Assembly (NCBI GenBank): GCA_035268985.1
Contig: DATFJV010000135.1
Location: forward strand, 1-26,116
Reading direction: 5' to 3'
Length of the DNA: 26,116 nucleotides
From: JAAYHV01 sp035268985
GTDB taxonomy: Bacteria; Bacillota; Clostridia; Peptostreptococcales; Anaerovoracaceae
Shown in pieces: positions 14,314 to 22,127 of the stretch (its first letter is position 1; each line of letters opens with the position of its first letter). A program made the position numbers and the translations under genes. A model generated the notes under the pieces. It was not told the DNA's origin. It ran no database searches and saw nothing but the letters and a program-made list of their open reading frames with translations.

Positions 14314-16667
14314 GAGTATTATTTAAAAATGTAAGAAAAACTTTTATGAATAAGAAGTTTCAATTACTTGCAATATCTCTTATTATTTTCTTTTCATCTA
14401 TGATATATACGATTATGTTTTTGGCTACGGACAGTATAAAAACTCCGATGGAAAGCATGATGAAAGATAATAATGCAGAGGATTTTTCTATGGAAACTGT
14501 AGATTTGATATTGCCAGATGAATTTGAATATTTGCCAGATGATATCATTTATAGTTCCTTTAACTTTAGTTTAACTGAATTAGCAAGCATTGATGAAGAA
14601 TCATATAATGAAATAATTTATAGCAGAATAGATGAAATAAAGAGTGAATATGAAGATGTGTTTTTTGAATTGGAAGAAAGACGATATAAGGACATAAGTT
14701 TTGGTGAAGGATATAAATTAAGGGCATATATTAATAATGGTAATATTAATAAAACATATTTAGAAGAAGGTGAAATTCCAGTAAAAGATAATGAAATAGC
14801 TCTTAATCAGACTTTAGTAATGAAGAATGATTTATCAATTGGAGACAATATAAAAATTAATGATAAAGATTATGAAATTACGGGTTATATCTTGTATCCT
14901 GATTTCAATTTACCTATAAGTAATGGTGAACTACTTATTAATCCAAGTAAAATGGGAATTGCACTATTTTCTGAAGATGAATTTAAATCCATAGAAGGTA
15001 TAGAGGGATTCTATTTATCTGGAATATTTAATGATTGTAACGAAAATGGATTCAAGGCGAATTGTATAGATGAGTTTATGGATAATCCTATAGATATAGT
15101 ATCTAGCATTACGCTTACTAAAAATCAAATGAGAAGTGGTGCTATATATGAAGAAATCAGGGGAGGACAGGCTACAACCCTTGGACTTAGCCTTGTAATT
15201 GCTTTAATTGCAGTAATCATGGTTGGTATAATAACTTATCGTATATTGAAATCAGAGAAAAACGCCATTGGTATAATGAAGGCCATGGGATATAAAAACT
15301 ATGAAATTGCAATGCCATACATTAATCTATTATCAATTATATCAGCACCGGCATTAATATTAGGATACTTGGTTGGAACTAAATTTGCGTATAACATGAA
15401 ACAGTTATATTTAGATTTTTATATGTTGCCAAATGGCCCTATTGAAACAAATATTGGGGTAATGTTAACTGCTGTTTTAGTGCCATTTATATTTGTTTTA
15501 GGTCTAAGCTATGTGGTTATTTACAGAATGCTCAGAAAGAAAGCTCTTATTTTACTAAATGTTGAAGAAAAAACTAAGGCAACTAGATTAAATAAACTTG
15601 TTAATAAACTGCTTAGAAAGTCGAAGGCAACGACTAAGTTTAAATATACTTATTTAACTCAGAGCTTAGGTAAATTTTTAGTATTTGTTATTGGAATATT
15701 CTTTGCTTCCACCCTTATAATAATGGGAACTATGATGTACGGTTTTTCAGATAAGATGATAAATGATTACTATAATTCAAAGGATTATGAATATGAAGCT
15801 TATTTGGATTATACTAAGAAAGCTCCTGTATTAAGGGATGAAGATGAGAAGTTTTTGGATGTAAATCTATATTATGAGGATAATTTAATACAAGCTAAGG
15901 GTATTGAATATGATAATGACCTTTTTAAACTATATAATAAAAAAGGCGAGAATATAACTGAGTTATTAAAAGAAGGCGTTGTTATTAATAATGCCATGGC
16001 TTTAAAATATGATTTGGAAGTAAATGATGTTATCGAATTGGAAGGGACTAATAAGACTAAAGACTTTGAAGTAGTTGAAATTGCTGATAATAGTACGTCG
16101 GCTACTTTGTACGCTAATATAAGTCAGTTAAGTTTAATGCAGTTTGAGAATGATGACGTGTACATAGGTATATATTCTAATATCATACCAAGTGATGATT
16201 ACAAAGTGGTTTTAAATAAATCAGATATTTTGTCTCAAAGTGAAGTAATGCAGAAATTCGTAAATGTTGCAGTTTATGGATTGATAGTGGTGGCGTTGAT
16301 ACTTGCTATACTTATACTGTATATTTTGACGACACTGACTGTTGAAGACAATATTTACAGTATATCTCTATTAAAAGTTATAGGGTTTAACAGAAATGAA
16401 GTCAAAAGCATGATATTAAATAGTTATTTAACATATTGTATTATAGCATATCTATTATCAATACCAATTACTAAAATGATGATGGAGTTGATGGCATGGT
16501 ATTTGTCCCATGAGTTTAATATGTATATGCCTATGGAATTTAATTTAATTGGCGCTTTAGTGGGGTTTGCACTCATAATTGGAATGTACCTTGTGGGTAC
16601 GATAAATGCCAATAGAAAAATTAATAGAATATCACTTCAAGAGGTGTTAAAAGCGTACAATGAATAA
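14304..16667 (+). CDS. FtsX-like ABC transporter permease
   Basis: A 787-residue permease that pairs with the ATPase at 13615. It has an N-terminal helix (about 18-38), a large extracytoplasmic domain to about residue 285, a three-helix FtsX block (about 290-420), a further helix (about 455-475) and second soluble domain (about 480-650), and a final FtsX block to the end. This duplicated MacB-like layout, with FtsX repeats each containing a GIMKAMGY-like or LLKVIGFNRNE-like coupling segment, is typical of Firmicutes peptide or lipid transporters. Ribosome binding site AAGGAGATAAC lies within the ATPase gene. No sensor kinase gene is adjacent, unlike BceAB systems. Substrate unknown. Confidence 0.92.
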   Translation: MGIRVLFKNVRKTFMNKKFQLLAISLIIFFSSMIYTIMFLATDSIKTPMESMMKDNNAEDFSMETVDLILPDEFEYLPDDIIYSSFNFSLTELASIDEESYNEIIYSRIDEIKSEYEDVFFELEERRYKDISFGEGYKLRAYINNGNINKTYLEEGEIPVKDNEIALNQTLVMKNDLSIGDNIKINDKDYEITGYILYPDFNLPISNGELLINPSKMGIALFSEDEFKSIEGIEGFYLSGIFNDCNENGFKANCIDEFMDNPIDIVSSITLTKNQMRSGAIYEEIRGGQATTLGLSLVIALIAVIMVGIITYRILKSEKNAIGIMKAMGYKNYEIAMPYINLLSIISAPALILGYLVGTKFAYNMKQLYLDFYMLPNGPIETNIGVMLTAVLVPFIFVLGLSYVVIYRMLRKKALILLNVEEKTKATRLNKLVNKLLRKSKATTKFKYTYLTQSLGKFLVFVIGIFFASTLIIMGTMMYGFSDKMINDYYNSKDYEYEAYLDYTKKAPVLRDEDEKFLDVNLYYEDNLIQAKGIEYDNDLFKLYNKKGENITELLKEGVVINNAMALKYDLEVNDVIELEGTNKTKDFEVVEIADNSTSATLYANISQLSLMQFENDDVYIGIYSNIIPSDDYKVVLNKSDILSQSEVMQKFVNVAVYGLIVVALILAILILYILTTLTVEDNIYSISLLKVIGFNRNEVKSMILNSYLTYCIIAYLLSIPITKMMMELMAWYLSHEFNMYMPMEFNLIGALVGFALIIGMYLVGTINANRKINRISLQEVLKAYNE

Positions 16668-16691
16668 GCGGATTTATTCCGCTTCTTCTTT
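16666..16691 (+). terminator. Compact terminator at the convergent ABC permease/ligase junction
   Basis: AAGCGGA (16666-16672) pairs with TCCGCTT (16678-16684), 5-base loop, followed by CTTCTTTT. It ends the plus-strand permease operon and lies inside the last codons of the minus-strand gene; the two stop codons are 6 bases apart. Confidence 0.6.
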
Positions 16692-18008
16692 TGCCCTTGA
16701 ATAGCATATACCTAGTAACATATAAAAATATGGAGTTGTGTAAAACTTTGTGTTTCCAACTAAGCTAGATACTAAATAGGCCCCTATAATGCAGTAAATG
16801 GACAAATCAAATATGCTAAATCTTTTGAATTTTTTAACAAATCGTATCAACAAATAGGTTAAACTAGCTATATAAAATATTAAAGCAGGAATTCCTTGAG
16901 AAGCGGCTATTTGTAATATTTCGCAGTGGGGCCTATAAAATAGAACTAATCCATTTGGGTGCTCCATTTGCAAGTTGTCTAGACCTACTCCAAAAATTGG
17001 GTTTTCTTTAATAACATTAATAGCATGCATCCATAATCTTCCTCTGCCTGATCCAAAATTACCCATAGCTTCTTCATTTTTATTTACAAAGATATTTCCT
17101 ATGTTTCCGTTAATAATACTTATATCTCCTGTAAAATTCCACGTAAATGAGCTATATATAATTATGAATATAAAGGAATATGCAGTTATAATTATAACCT
17201 TCTTTACGCTTGATTTATCAATAAAAAGGGACAGTACCATCATCCCAAACATACCTGATACTACACCAATCAATGGTCCAAGGGAACTAGAGTTAATTAA
17301 ACCTGTTAGCAGCAAAGTTAATTCGATTAAATAAACAGGAAAATATTTTTTGTTGGTTTCATTTACTAAAAGAAGTAAAGCGACCATAATGGCCATTGAT
17401 AGAAAATATCCATAATGGTTCTGATTGCTAAAATAGCCTTTTTCTATGGATAAACCTGTTAAATCATTTATAGTTTCATTATTGATTAAACACAAAAATG
17501 ATATGAACGAAGATGAAAAGGAAAATGTTTTAAAGATTAACAAAATGTATTCTTTACTTTTTATGCTCATAGCAACAATAATTATTCCTAAATAACCGAT
17601 AAAAGTTGTCAACCCTTCTCCTTGGAAAAAATAACCGTGAACTGCCAAGTGTGTATTTTCAGCAAAGTAGGTCGAAATAATTGTCCACACAAAATAACCG
17701 TAAATGAAATATACAAAGTATTTTCCCGTTTTTCCATTTACCGTTTTTTTCTTAAATGCATTCCATACACCGTAAAATACCATATAAACTAATCCTAAAT
17801 AACCGATGGTATTAAGGGCGGTTTGTAAATCGATGTACCTAAATTCAATTGATTCAAAATTGCGTGTAAGGTAAATTGCGAAAATGGGTAAAAGGGATAA
17901 AAAAATCATAAGAATCAATGCAACTTTTTCGAAATATGAATAAGGGATTGAGTTAAAGGTATCTGAAATATTTTGTTTTTTAGTTAAGGTATCATATATA
18001 TTTTTCAA
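16674..18008 (-). CDS. O-antigen ligase/polymerase-like membrane protein (Wzy/WaaL superfamily)
   Basis: A 444-residue polytopic membrane protein with about ten to twelve helices and a larger extracytoplasmic loop near residues 285-365. The loop carries GSGRGRLWMHAINVIKENP, then IFGVGLDN and RPHCEILQ (H361), the Wzy_C/O-antigen ligase hallmark in which an Arg and His are needed for glycan transfer from a lipid carrier. In a Gram-positive background such proteins polymerise or attach surface polysaccharide or glycosylate pilins. It starts with TTG at 18008 with GGGAG six bases upstream; the next internal Met lies inside the first helix. It sits just after the aldolase terminator, so expression depends on read-through or on an unseen promoter. 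No other polysaccharide gene is adjacent. Confidence 0.85.
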   Translation of the reverse strand: MKNIYDTLTKKQNISDTFNSIPYSYFEKVALILMIFLSLLPIFAIYLTRNFESIEFRYIDLQTALNTIGYLGLVYMVFYGVWNAFKKKTVNGKTGKYFVYFIYGYFVWTIISTYFAENTHLAVHGYFFQGEGLTTFIGYLGIIIVAMSIKSKEYILLIFKTFSFSSSFISFLCLINNETINDLTGLSIEKGYFSNQNHYGYFLSMAIMVALLLLVNETNKKYFPVYLIELTLLLTGLINSSSLGPLIGVVSGMFGMMVLSLFIDKSSVKKVIIITAYSFIFIIIYSSFTWNFTGDISIINGNIGNIFVNKNEEAMGNFGSGRGRLWMHAINVIKENPIFGVGLDNLQMEHPNGLVLFYRPHCEILQIAASQGIPALIFYIASLTYLLIRFVKKFKRFSIFDLSIYCIIGAYLVSSLVGNTKFYTTPYFYMLLGICYSRAKEEAE

Positions 18009-18025
18009 GTTTTCTCCCGTATATC

Positions 18026-18050
18026 AAAAAAGGCTGCATATGCAGCCTTT
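18026..18050 (-). terminator. Strong terminator between aldolase and the O-antigen-ligase-like gene
   Basis: A self-complementary stretch (AAAGGCTGCA / TGCAGCCTTT, 18029-18050) read on the minus strand is followed by six T. It begins 3 bases after the aldolase stop and ends 18 bases before the TTG start of the next gene. Confidence 0.88.
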
Positions 18051-18053
18051 AGT

Positions 18054-18989
18054 TTATGCTTTATTGTCACTTCCTAATACATTTACAATTTTATGGGCCA
18101 CAAGTTCTTTGATGTTTGATCTTCCTACTTTTAAATAATTTCTAGGATCAAATGTTTCAGGATTTTGATTTAATACTTCCCTGATTCCTGCGGTCATTGC
18201 TAGTCTTAAATCAGAATCTATATTAACTTTACATACGGAAGATCTTGCAGCTTGCCTTAACATGTCTTCAGGTACTCCTATAGCATCCTTTAGGTTTCCC
18301 CCATTGGCTTGAATAATGTCAACGTATTTTTGGGATACACTGGAAGCTCCATGGAGTACTATTGGAAAATCTGGAATCCGCCTTGATATTTCTTCTAATA
18401 TATCAAATCTAAGCTGAGGTTTAGTGCCGGGCTTAAACTTAAAAGCACCGTGGCTTGTTCCAATTGCTATAGCTAAGGAATCAACGCCTGTTTTTGAAAC
18501 AAACTCTTCAACTTCATCTGGGTGTGTATACATGGCATCTTTGGACGAAACGTTAACTTCGTCTTCAACCCCTGCTAATTTACCAAGTTCAGCTTCTACT
18601 ACTACTCCATTTGCATGGGCATACTCAACTACTTTTTTTGTTATTTCAATATTTTCTTTAAAACTGTACTGAGAAGCGTCAATCATAACAGAAGAAAATC
18701 CGCCATCAATACATGATTTGCATGTTTCAAAGTCAGGACCGTGGTCTAGATGAAGTGCAATAGGGATATCGTTTTCTATTAGAGATGCTTCAACTAACTT
18801 AACTAGGTATGTGTGATTCGCATACTTTCTAGCCCCTTTGGATACCTGTAAAATCAATGGAGAGTTTAGCTCACCGGCTGCTTCTGTAATTCCTTGAACA
18901 ATTTCCATATTGTTGACATTGAAGGCTCCTATGGCATATCCTCCATGATAAGCTTTTTTAAACATTTCTGTTGTAGTTACTAATGGCAT
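18054..18989 (-). CDS. fba: Class II fructose-bisphosphate aldolase
   Basis: A 311-residue cytoplasmic zinc enzyme that splits fructose 1,6-bisphosphate to glyceraldehyde 3-phosphate and dihydroxyacetone phosphate, and runs in reverse for gluconeogenesis. Motifs: AFNVNNME, catalytic and zinc residues in HLDHG (D82, H83), VEAELG (E134), GTSHG (H180) and the third zinc His in LHGASS (H213), followed by a GVPEDMLRQA segment; KVNIDSDLR closes the phosphate site. Its length and GGNLKDAIG insertion fit the class IIB group. The start was set at ATG 18989, since AAAGGA is then 8-9 bases away; the upstream ATG at 18998 would directly abut it. The gene has its own terminator. Confidence 0.96.
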   Translation of the reverse strand: MPLVTTTEMFKKAYHGGYAIGAFNVNNMEIVQGITEAAGELNSPLILQVSKGARKYANHTYLVKLVEASLIENDIPIALHLDHGPDFETCKSCIDGGFSSVMIDASQYSFKENIEITKKVVEYAHANGVVVEAELGKLAGVEDEVNVSSKDAMYTHPDEVEEFVSKTGVDSLAIAIGTSHGAFKFKPGTKPQLRFDILEEISRRIPDFPIVLHGASSVSQKYVDIIQANGGNLKDAIGVPEDMLRQAARSSVCKVNIDSDLRLAMTAGIREVLNQNPETFDPRNYLKVGRSNIKELVAHKIVNVLGSDNKA

Positions 18990-19094
18990 AAATATCATTC
19001 CTTTCTTTTAATAGATAACTTATAATATATTATACATCAATCACTTGTTTTTTACCATACCCCTAAAAGGGTTTATGAATACAAAAAACAGTGA

Positions 19095-19100
19095 TATAAT
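19095..19100 (+). promoter_or_regulatory. Extended -10 promoter of the EamA transporter
   Basis: TGATATAAT at 19092-19100, no strong -35. Shares 13 identical bases (TGATATAATTACA, 19092-19104) with the MgtC-like promoter. Start would lie near 19107, just before the ribosome binding site GAGAGGTG. Confidence 0.6.
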
Positions 19101-19119
19101 TACATTAAGAGAGGTGATT

Positions 19120-19989
19120 ATGAATTACAAATTAAAATGGCTAGCTTTATTGATATCAGTGGATATCACTTGGGGTATGATGTTTGTAATAAATGACTAT
19201 TTACTTGATTATCTTTCACCTAATATTATGGTATTTTTAAAGCTTCTAGCGGCATCTATATTGTCTTTGGCTTTTGTGTTAATTAGGGATAAGGGTATAA
19301 AGATAAATAGAAAGGACTTACCAAAGATTGCCATAATTGGTTTAATTGCCATGTGCATATATAATACTTTGGAAGGTATTGGTATTGACCTTACATCAGC
19401 GTCTGTAGCGGCTCTGATACTGGCCACAGTGCCTATTTTTACTGCGCTTACAGATTATATTCTTTTCAAGAATAAAGTTAATGCGTGGACAATTGTGGGG
19501 ATTTTTGGGTCTATACTAGGAGTGACAATATTAACCTTGGGTGCAGAAGATGCGAAAATAAAGGCAACCGTATTAGGACTTATAGTGATGGTGTTAGCAG
19601 CATCTCTTTGGGCTTTGTATATTGTAAATGTTAAACCTATTCAGAAAAAATATGATCCAATGGTGCTTGTAGCTATGTTTACAACTTCAGGTATGATAGG
19701 TAGTCTTTTTACTGTGATTATTGCTAAGCCAGAAAAAATGGAATTTAATTTATCTGTCTTTATATTAATTCTAGTTTCCAGTGCCTTTGGTTTTGTAATT
19801 GCCCAATATTTCTATATTAAGGTGATAAAACATATTAAAGTTACTACAGTGGCTGTATTTGAAAATCTGATTCCTGTAACTTCAGTTGTGGCTTCCTTTT
19901 TAATATTTGGACAGATGCTGAATATAATTCAAAGTATAGGTGCTCTAATAATACTGACTTCTGTCTCTTTGGTTTCAATAAAAGGATAA
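19120..19989 (+). CDS. EamA/DMT-family transporter
   Basis: A 289-residue inner-membrane permease of the drug/metabolite transporter superfamily, with ten predicted helices arranged as two five-helix EamA repeats (about 1-140 and 150-289). The GVTILTLGAED and LASLWALYIVN-like segments (here AASLWALYIVN) mark the junction of the repeats. Members export amino acids, metabolites or nucleotide sugars; the substrate here is unknown. The start was moved to ATG 19120, which has AGAGAGGTGATT upstream; the longer frame from 19045 would run through the predicted promoter. It is divergent from the aldolase gene across about 130 bases. No terminator was seen before the following PhoH gene, which has its own promoter. 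Confidence 0.9.
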   Translation: MNYKLKWLALLISVDITWGMMFVINDYLLDYLSPNIMVFLKLLAASILSLAFVLIRDKGIKINRKDLPKIAIIGLIAMCIYNTLEGIGIDLTSASVAALILATVPIFTALTDYILFKNKVNAWTIVGIFGSILGVTILTLGAEDAKIKATVLGLIVMVLAASLWALYIVNVKPIQKKYDPMVLVAMFTTSGMIGSLFTVIIAKPEKMEFNLSVFILILVSSAFGFVIAQYFYIKVIKHIKVTTVAVFENLIPVTSVVASFLIFGQMLNIIQSIGALIILTSVSLVSIKG

Positions 19990-20037
19990 GATTTAACAAA
20001 GAAATTACAAAAAAATAACTACATATAGTGTTAGTTG

Positions 20038-20046
20038 TGGTATAAT
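20038..20046 (+). promoter_or_regulatory. Extended -10 promoter of the PIN-PhoH gene
   Basis: TGGTATAAT (TGn plus TATAAT) with a weak -35 (ACTACA at 20018-20023, 17-base spacing). The predicted leader is about 58 bases. Confidence 0.6.
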
Positions 20047-20110
20047 GTTACTATAAATAGATTTGGTTATTCACTAAAGATTTTGACAAACATAATCGAA
20101 AGGGGACACC

Positions 20111-21499
20111 ATGATAAAAATATATGTATTAGATACAAATGTATTAATCCAATCACCTGACGCCATATTTAGCTTTATGGAGAACCGGGTGATTTTGCCT
20201 TTAGTTGTCATTGAAGAATTGGATGGATTGAAAAAGGCTGACGGAGAGAAGGGACTTAATGCCAGGGATGTAATTAGAAGTTTGGAAAACTTAAGATTGA
20301 AGGGAGATTTACTTGAGGGTGTATCTCTTGAGGGAGGTGGAAGCCTAAGAATAGAACCTAATTGTAGCGATGTCAAACTACCGGAGGATTTGCCTGACCA
20401 CAAACCTGACAATAGATTGTTGCAGGTTTGTTTAGGGATAAAAGAAGACGTTAAGGGCGACGGTGATATAGAGGAAGTTGTTTTAGTAACAAAGGATTTA
20501 TTGCTAAGAATGAAAGCAGGTGTTTTAGGTATAATATCTGAAGATTACTTAAATCAGCAAGTCCAAAATCCTCAGTATTTATATAAAGGCAGACAGCATT
20601 GTTATGCCAATGAGGATTATTTTTCCGATTTTAACAGTCAAGGAATAGATATAGACGAACTATATAATGTTGACGAAAAAGGAGAAAGATTCAATTTAGA
20701 GTTAACTGAAAATGAATTTGTAATTATATATGCAGATAGATCATTAAAAAAGACATTACTTGGTAAGGTAAAGGGCAAAAAAGTAATACCCCTTAAATAT
20801 GGAAGGCATGAACCATATGGTGTTAAACCAAGAAATGCAGGGCAATGTTTTATGCAAGAGGCACTGATGATGTCTTCTGAAGAGGCGCCTCTTGTTATAA
20901 TAAAGGGCATGGCTGGTACAGCTAAAACCTTTTATTCCTTAGCAGTTGGACTTGACAAAGTATGGAATGCAAGTACAAGAGAATACAGACGAATATTAGT
21001 CTCTAGGCCTAATGCCCAATTTGACGACGGAATAGGATTTTTGCCAGGCAATGAGCAAGAAAAAATATCTCCATTAATGAGGCCGATTTATGACAATTTG
21101 GAGCAACTAGTTGATTCAAGTGATGACTTAAGATATGCAAATGAAATGGAATTACAAGGAAAGGTTGAAGAAATATTTGCTAGGGGTATAGTTCAGGCTG
21201 AAGCCATGAATTTTATAAGGGGAAGATCTTTTATGAAAACATATCTAGTTATTGATGAAGCTCAGAATTTAACGCCCAATCAAGTTAAAGGAATAATAAC
21301 CAGGGCAGGGAAGGGTACTAAAATAATTTTGTTAGGGGATCCTAATCAGATAGATATACCGTTTTTAGATGAAAGGACAAATGGATTAAGCTATGCGTCT
21401 GAGAGAATGAAGGGCAGTAAAATGTGTTATCAAATTACACTAAATATGGATGAATGCGAAAGATCTGATCTGGCATTTGAAGCGATTAATATACTATAA
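20111..21499 (+). CDS. PIN domain-PhoH ATPase fusion (YlaK/PhoH2 type)
   Basis: A 462-residue cytoplasmic protein. The N-terminal PIN nuclease domain (about 1-150) has the LDTNVL motif (D8), an acidic EELDGLKKAD segment and a late VTKD segment; a linker follows to about 240. The C-terminal PhoH ATPase (about 245-462) has the Q-like RNAGQCFMQEAL region, Walker A, RPNAQF, and Walker B VIDEAQNL with sensor segment LGDPNQID. PhoH2-type PIN-PhoH proteins are reported as RNA helicase-ribonucleases. The Walker A reads GMAGTAKT: Ala271 replaces the usual Gly before the lysine (K272), by codon GCT at 20921-20923. Ribosome binding site AAGGGGA is good, and the gene is a separate unit. Confidence 0.93.
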   Translation: MIKIYVLDTNVLIQSPDAIFSFMENRVILPLVVIEELDGLKKADGEKGLNARDVIRSLENLRLKGDLLEGVSLEGGGSLRIEPNCSDVKLPEDLPDHKPDNRLLQVCLGIKEDVKGDGDIEEVVLVTKDLLLRMKAGVLGIISEDYLNQQVQNPQYLYKGRQHCYANEDYFSDFNSQGIDIDELYNVDEKGERFNLELTENEFVIIYADRSLKKTLLGKVKGKKVIPLKYGRHEPYGVKPRNAGQCFMQEALMMSSEEAPLVIIKGMAGTAKTFYSLAVGLDKVWNASTREYRRILVSRPNAQFDDGIGFLPGNEQEKISPLMRPIYDNLEQLVDSSDDLRYANEMELQGKVEEIFARGIVQAEAMNFIRGRSFMKTYLVIDEAQNLTPNQVKGIITRAGKGTKIILLGDPNQIDIPFLDERTNGLSYASERMKGSKMCYQITLNMDECERSDLAFEAINIL

Positions 21500-21501
21500 A
21501 A

Positions 21502-21523
21502 AATGCGGGCAAAAGCCCGCATT
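21502..21523. terminator. GC-rich terminator between convergent PhoH and exported-protein genes
   Basis: AATGCGGGC (21502-21510) and GCCCGCATT (21515-21523) form a 9-bp stem with AAAA loop. On the minus strand six T follow, so it mainly ends the minus-strand pair; on the plus strand the tail is T-poor. Confidence 0.85.
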
Positions 21524-21525
21524 CC

Positions 21526-22125
21526 TTATATCTCCTTATATCCCATTGGGAGGCTAAGCCTATCTTTTGGGATGTTTTTATTAAGTTCATTTATGATTAG
21601 TATATTATCTATAAAAGTATCTAGAGTTTGTATGCAATAAAGTTCATTATCTTTAAAATAGTATCTAATAGTAGCGTCGGTTTCTTTATTTGAGTATTCA
21701 AAATATTCATATGAATTATCATCGCTGGTGTATGGAATGTTAGCATTACCTTCACCAGTTTTCGTATACTTATTATATTCAATAACGACTTCAGATAATC
21801 CTAAATAATCCTCATTGCTTTTGGTTACCAAGCTTATAGTTAAATCATTATTATTTAATAGATATGCTTGATTTTCTAAAAAGATTAATCTTGTGCGTCC
21901 CAAAAAAGTTTTTGTTTCCACATCAAAATTATTGCCATCTACAGCTATTTCTATTGGGGTTTCAATTCCCAATAGAATATATGTAGCATCCAAATAGTAA
22001 TGGCCGCTTTCTAACAAATTAACTAATTCATACATTTTGCTAATTTTGCTATTTTCAAATATATAAGCTACTAATCCTAAAACTACTAAAATAGCTATTA
22101 TTGGAATTATTAATTTCTTTTTCAT
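21526..22125 (-). CDS. Membrane-anchored extracytoplasmic protein, possible LolA/LppX-like fold
   Basis: A 199-residue protein with a KKK start and a single hydrophobic helix (about 5-24), probably an uncleaved anchor or signal; there is no lipobox cysteine. The remaining 170 residues are beta-rich and acidic and end with INELNKNIPKDRLSLPMGYKEI-like sequence (seen as NKNIP and LPMGYKEI), which resembles the C-terminal end of LolA/LppX-like secreted lipoproteins of Firmicutes. I do not recognise a specific family. Its ATG follows the upstream lipoprotein stop by 2 bases, and no Shine-Dalgarno sequence is visible, so translation probably depends on coupling to that gene. The two proteins likely work together at the cell surface. 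Confidence 0.78.
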   Translation of the reverse strand: MKKKLIIPIIAILVVLGLVAYIFENSKISKMYELVNLLESGHYYLDATYILLGIETPIEIAVDGNNFDVETKTFLGRTRLIFLENQAYLLNNNDLTISLVTKSNEDYLGLSEVVIEYNKYTKTGEGNANIPYTSDDNSYEYFEYSNKETDATIRYYFKDNELYCIQTLDTFIDNILIINELNKNIPKDRLSLPMGYKEI

Positions 22126-22127
22126 GA

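Noticed and set aside
18996..18998. Upstream ATG as aldolase start
   Set aside because: It would abut the ribosome binding site; the internal ATG at 18989 gives normal spacing and matches the usual N-terminus.
20018..20036. Short inverted repeat AACTAC/GTTAGTT as terminator for the EamA gene
   Set aside because: Stem is about five pairs with a bulge and it lies in the PhoH promoter.
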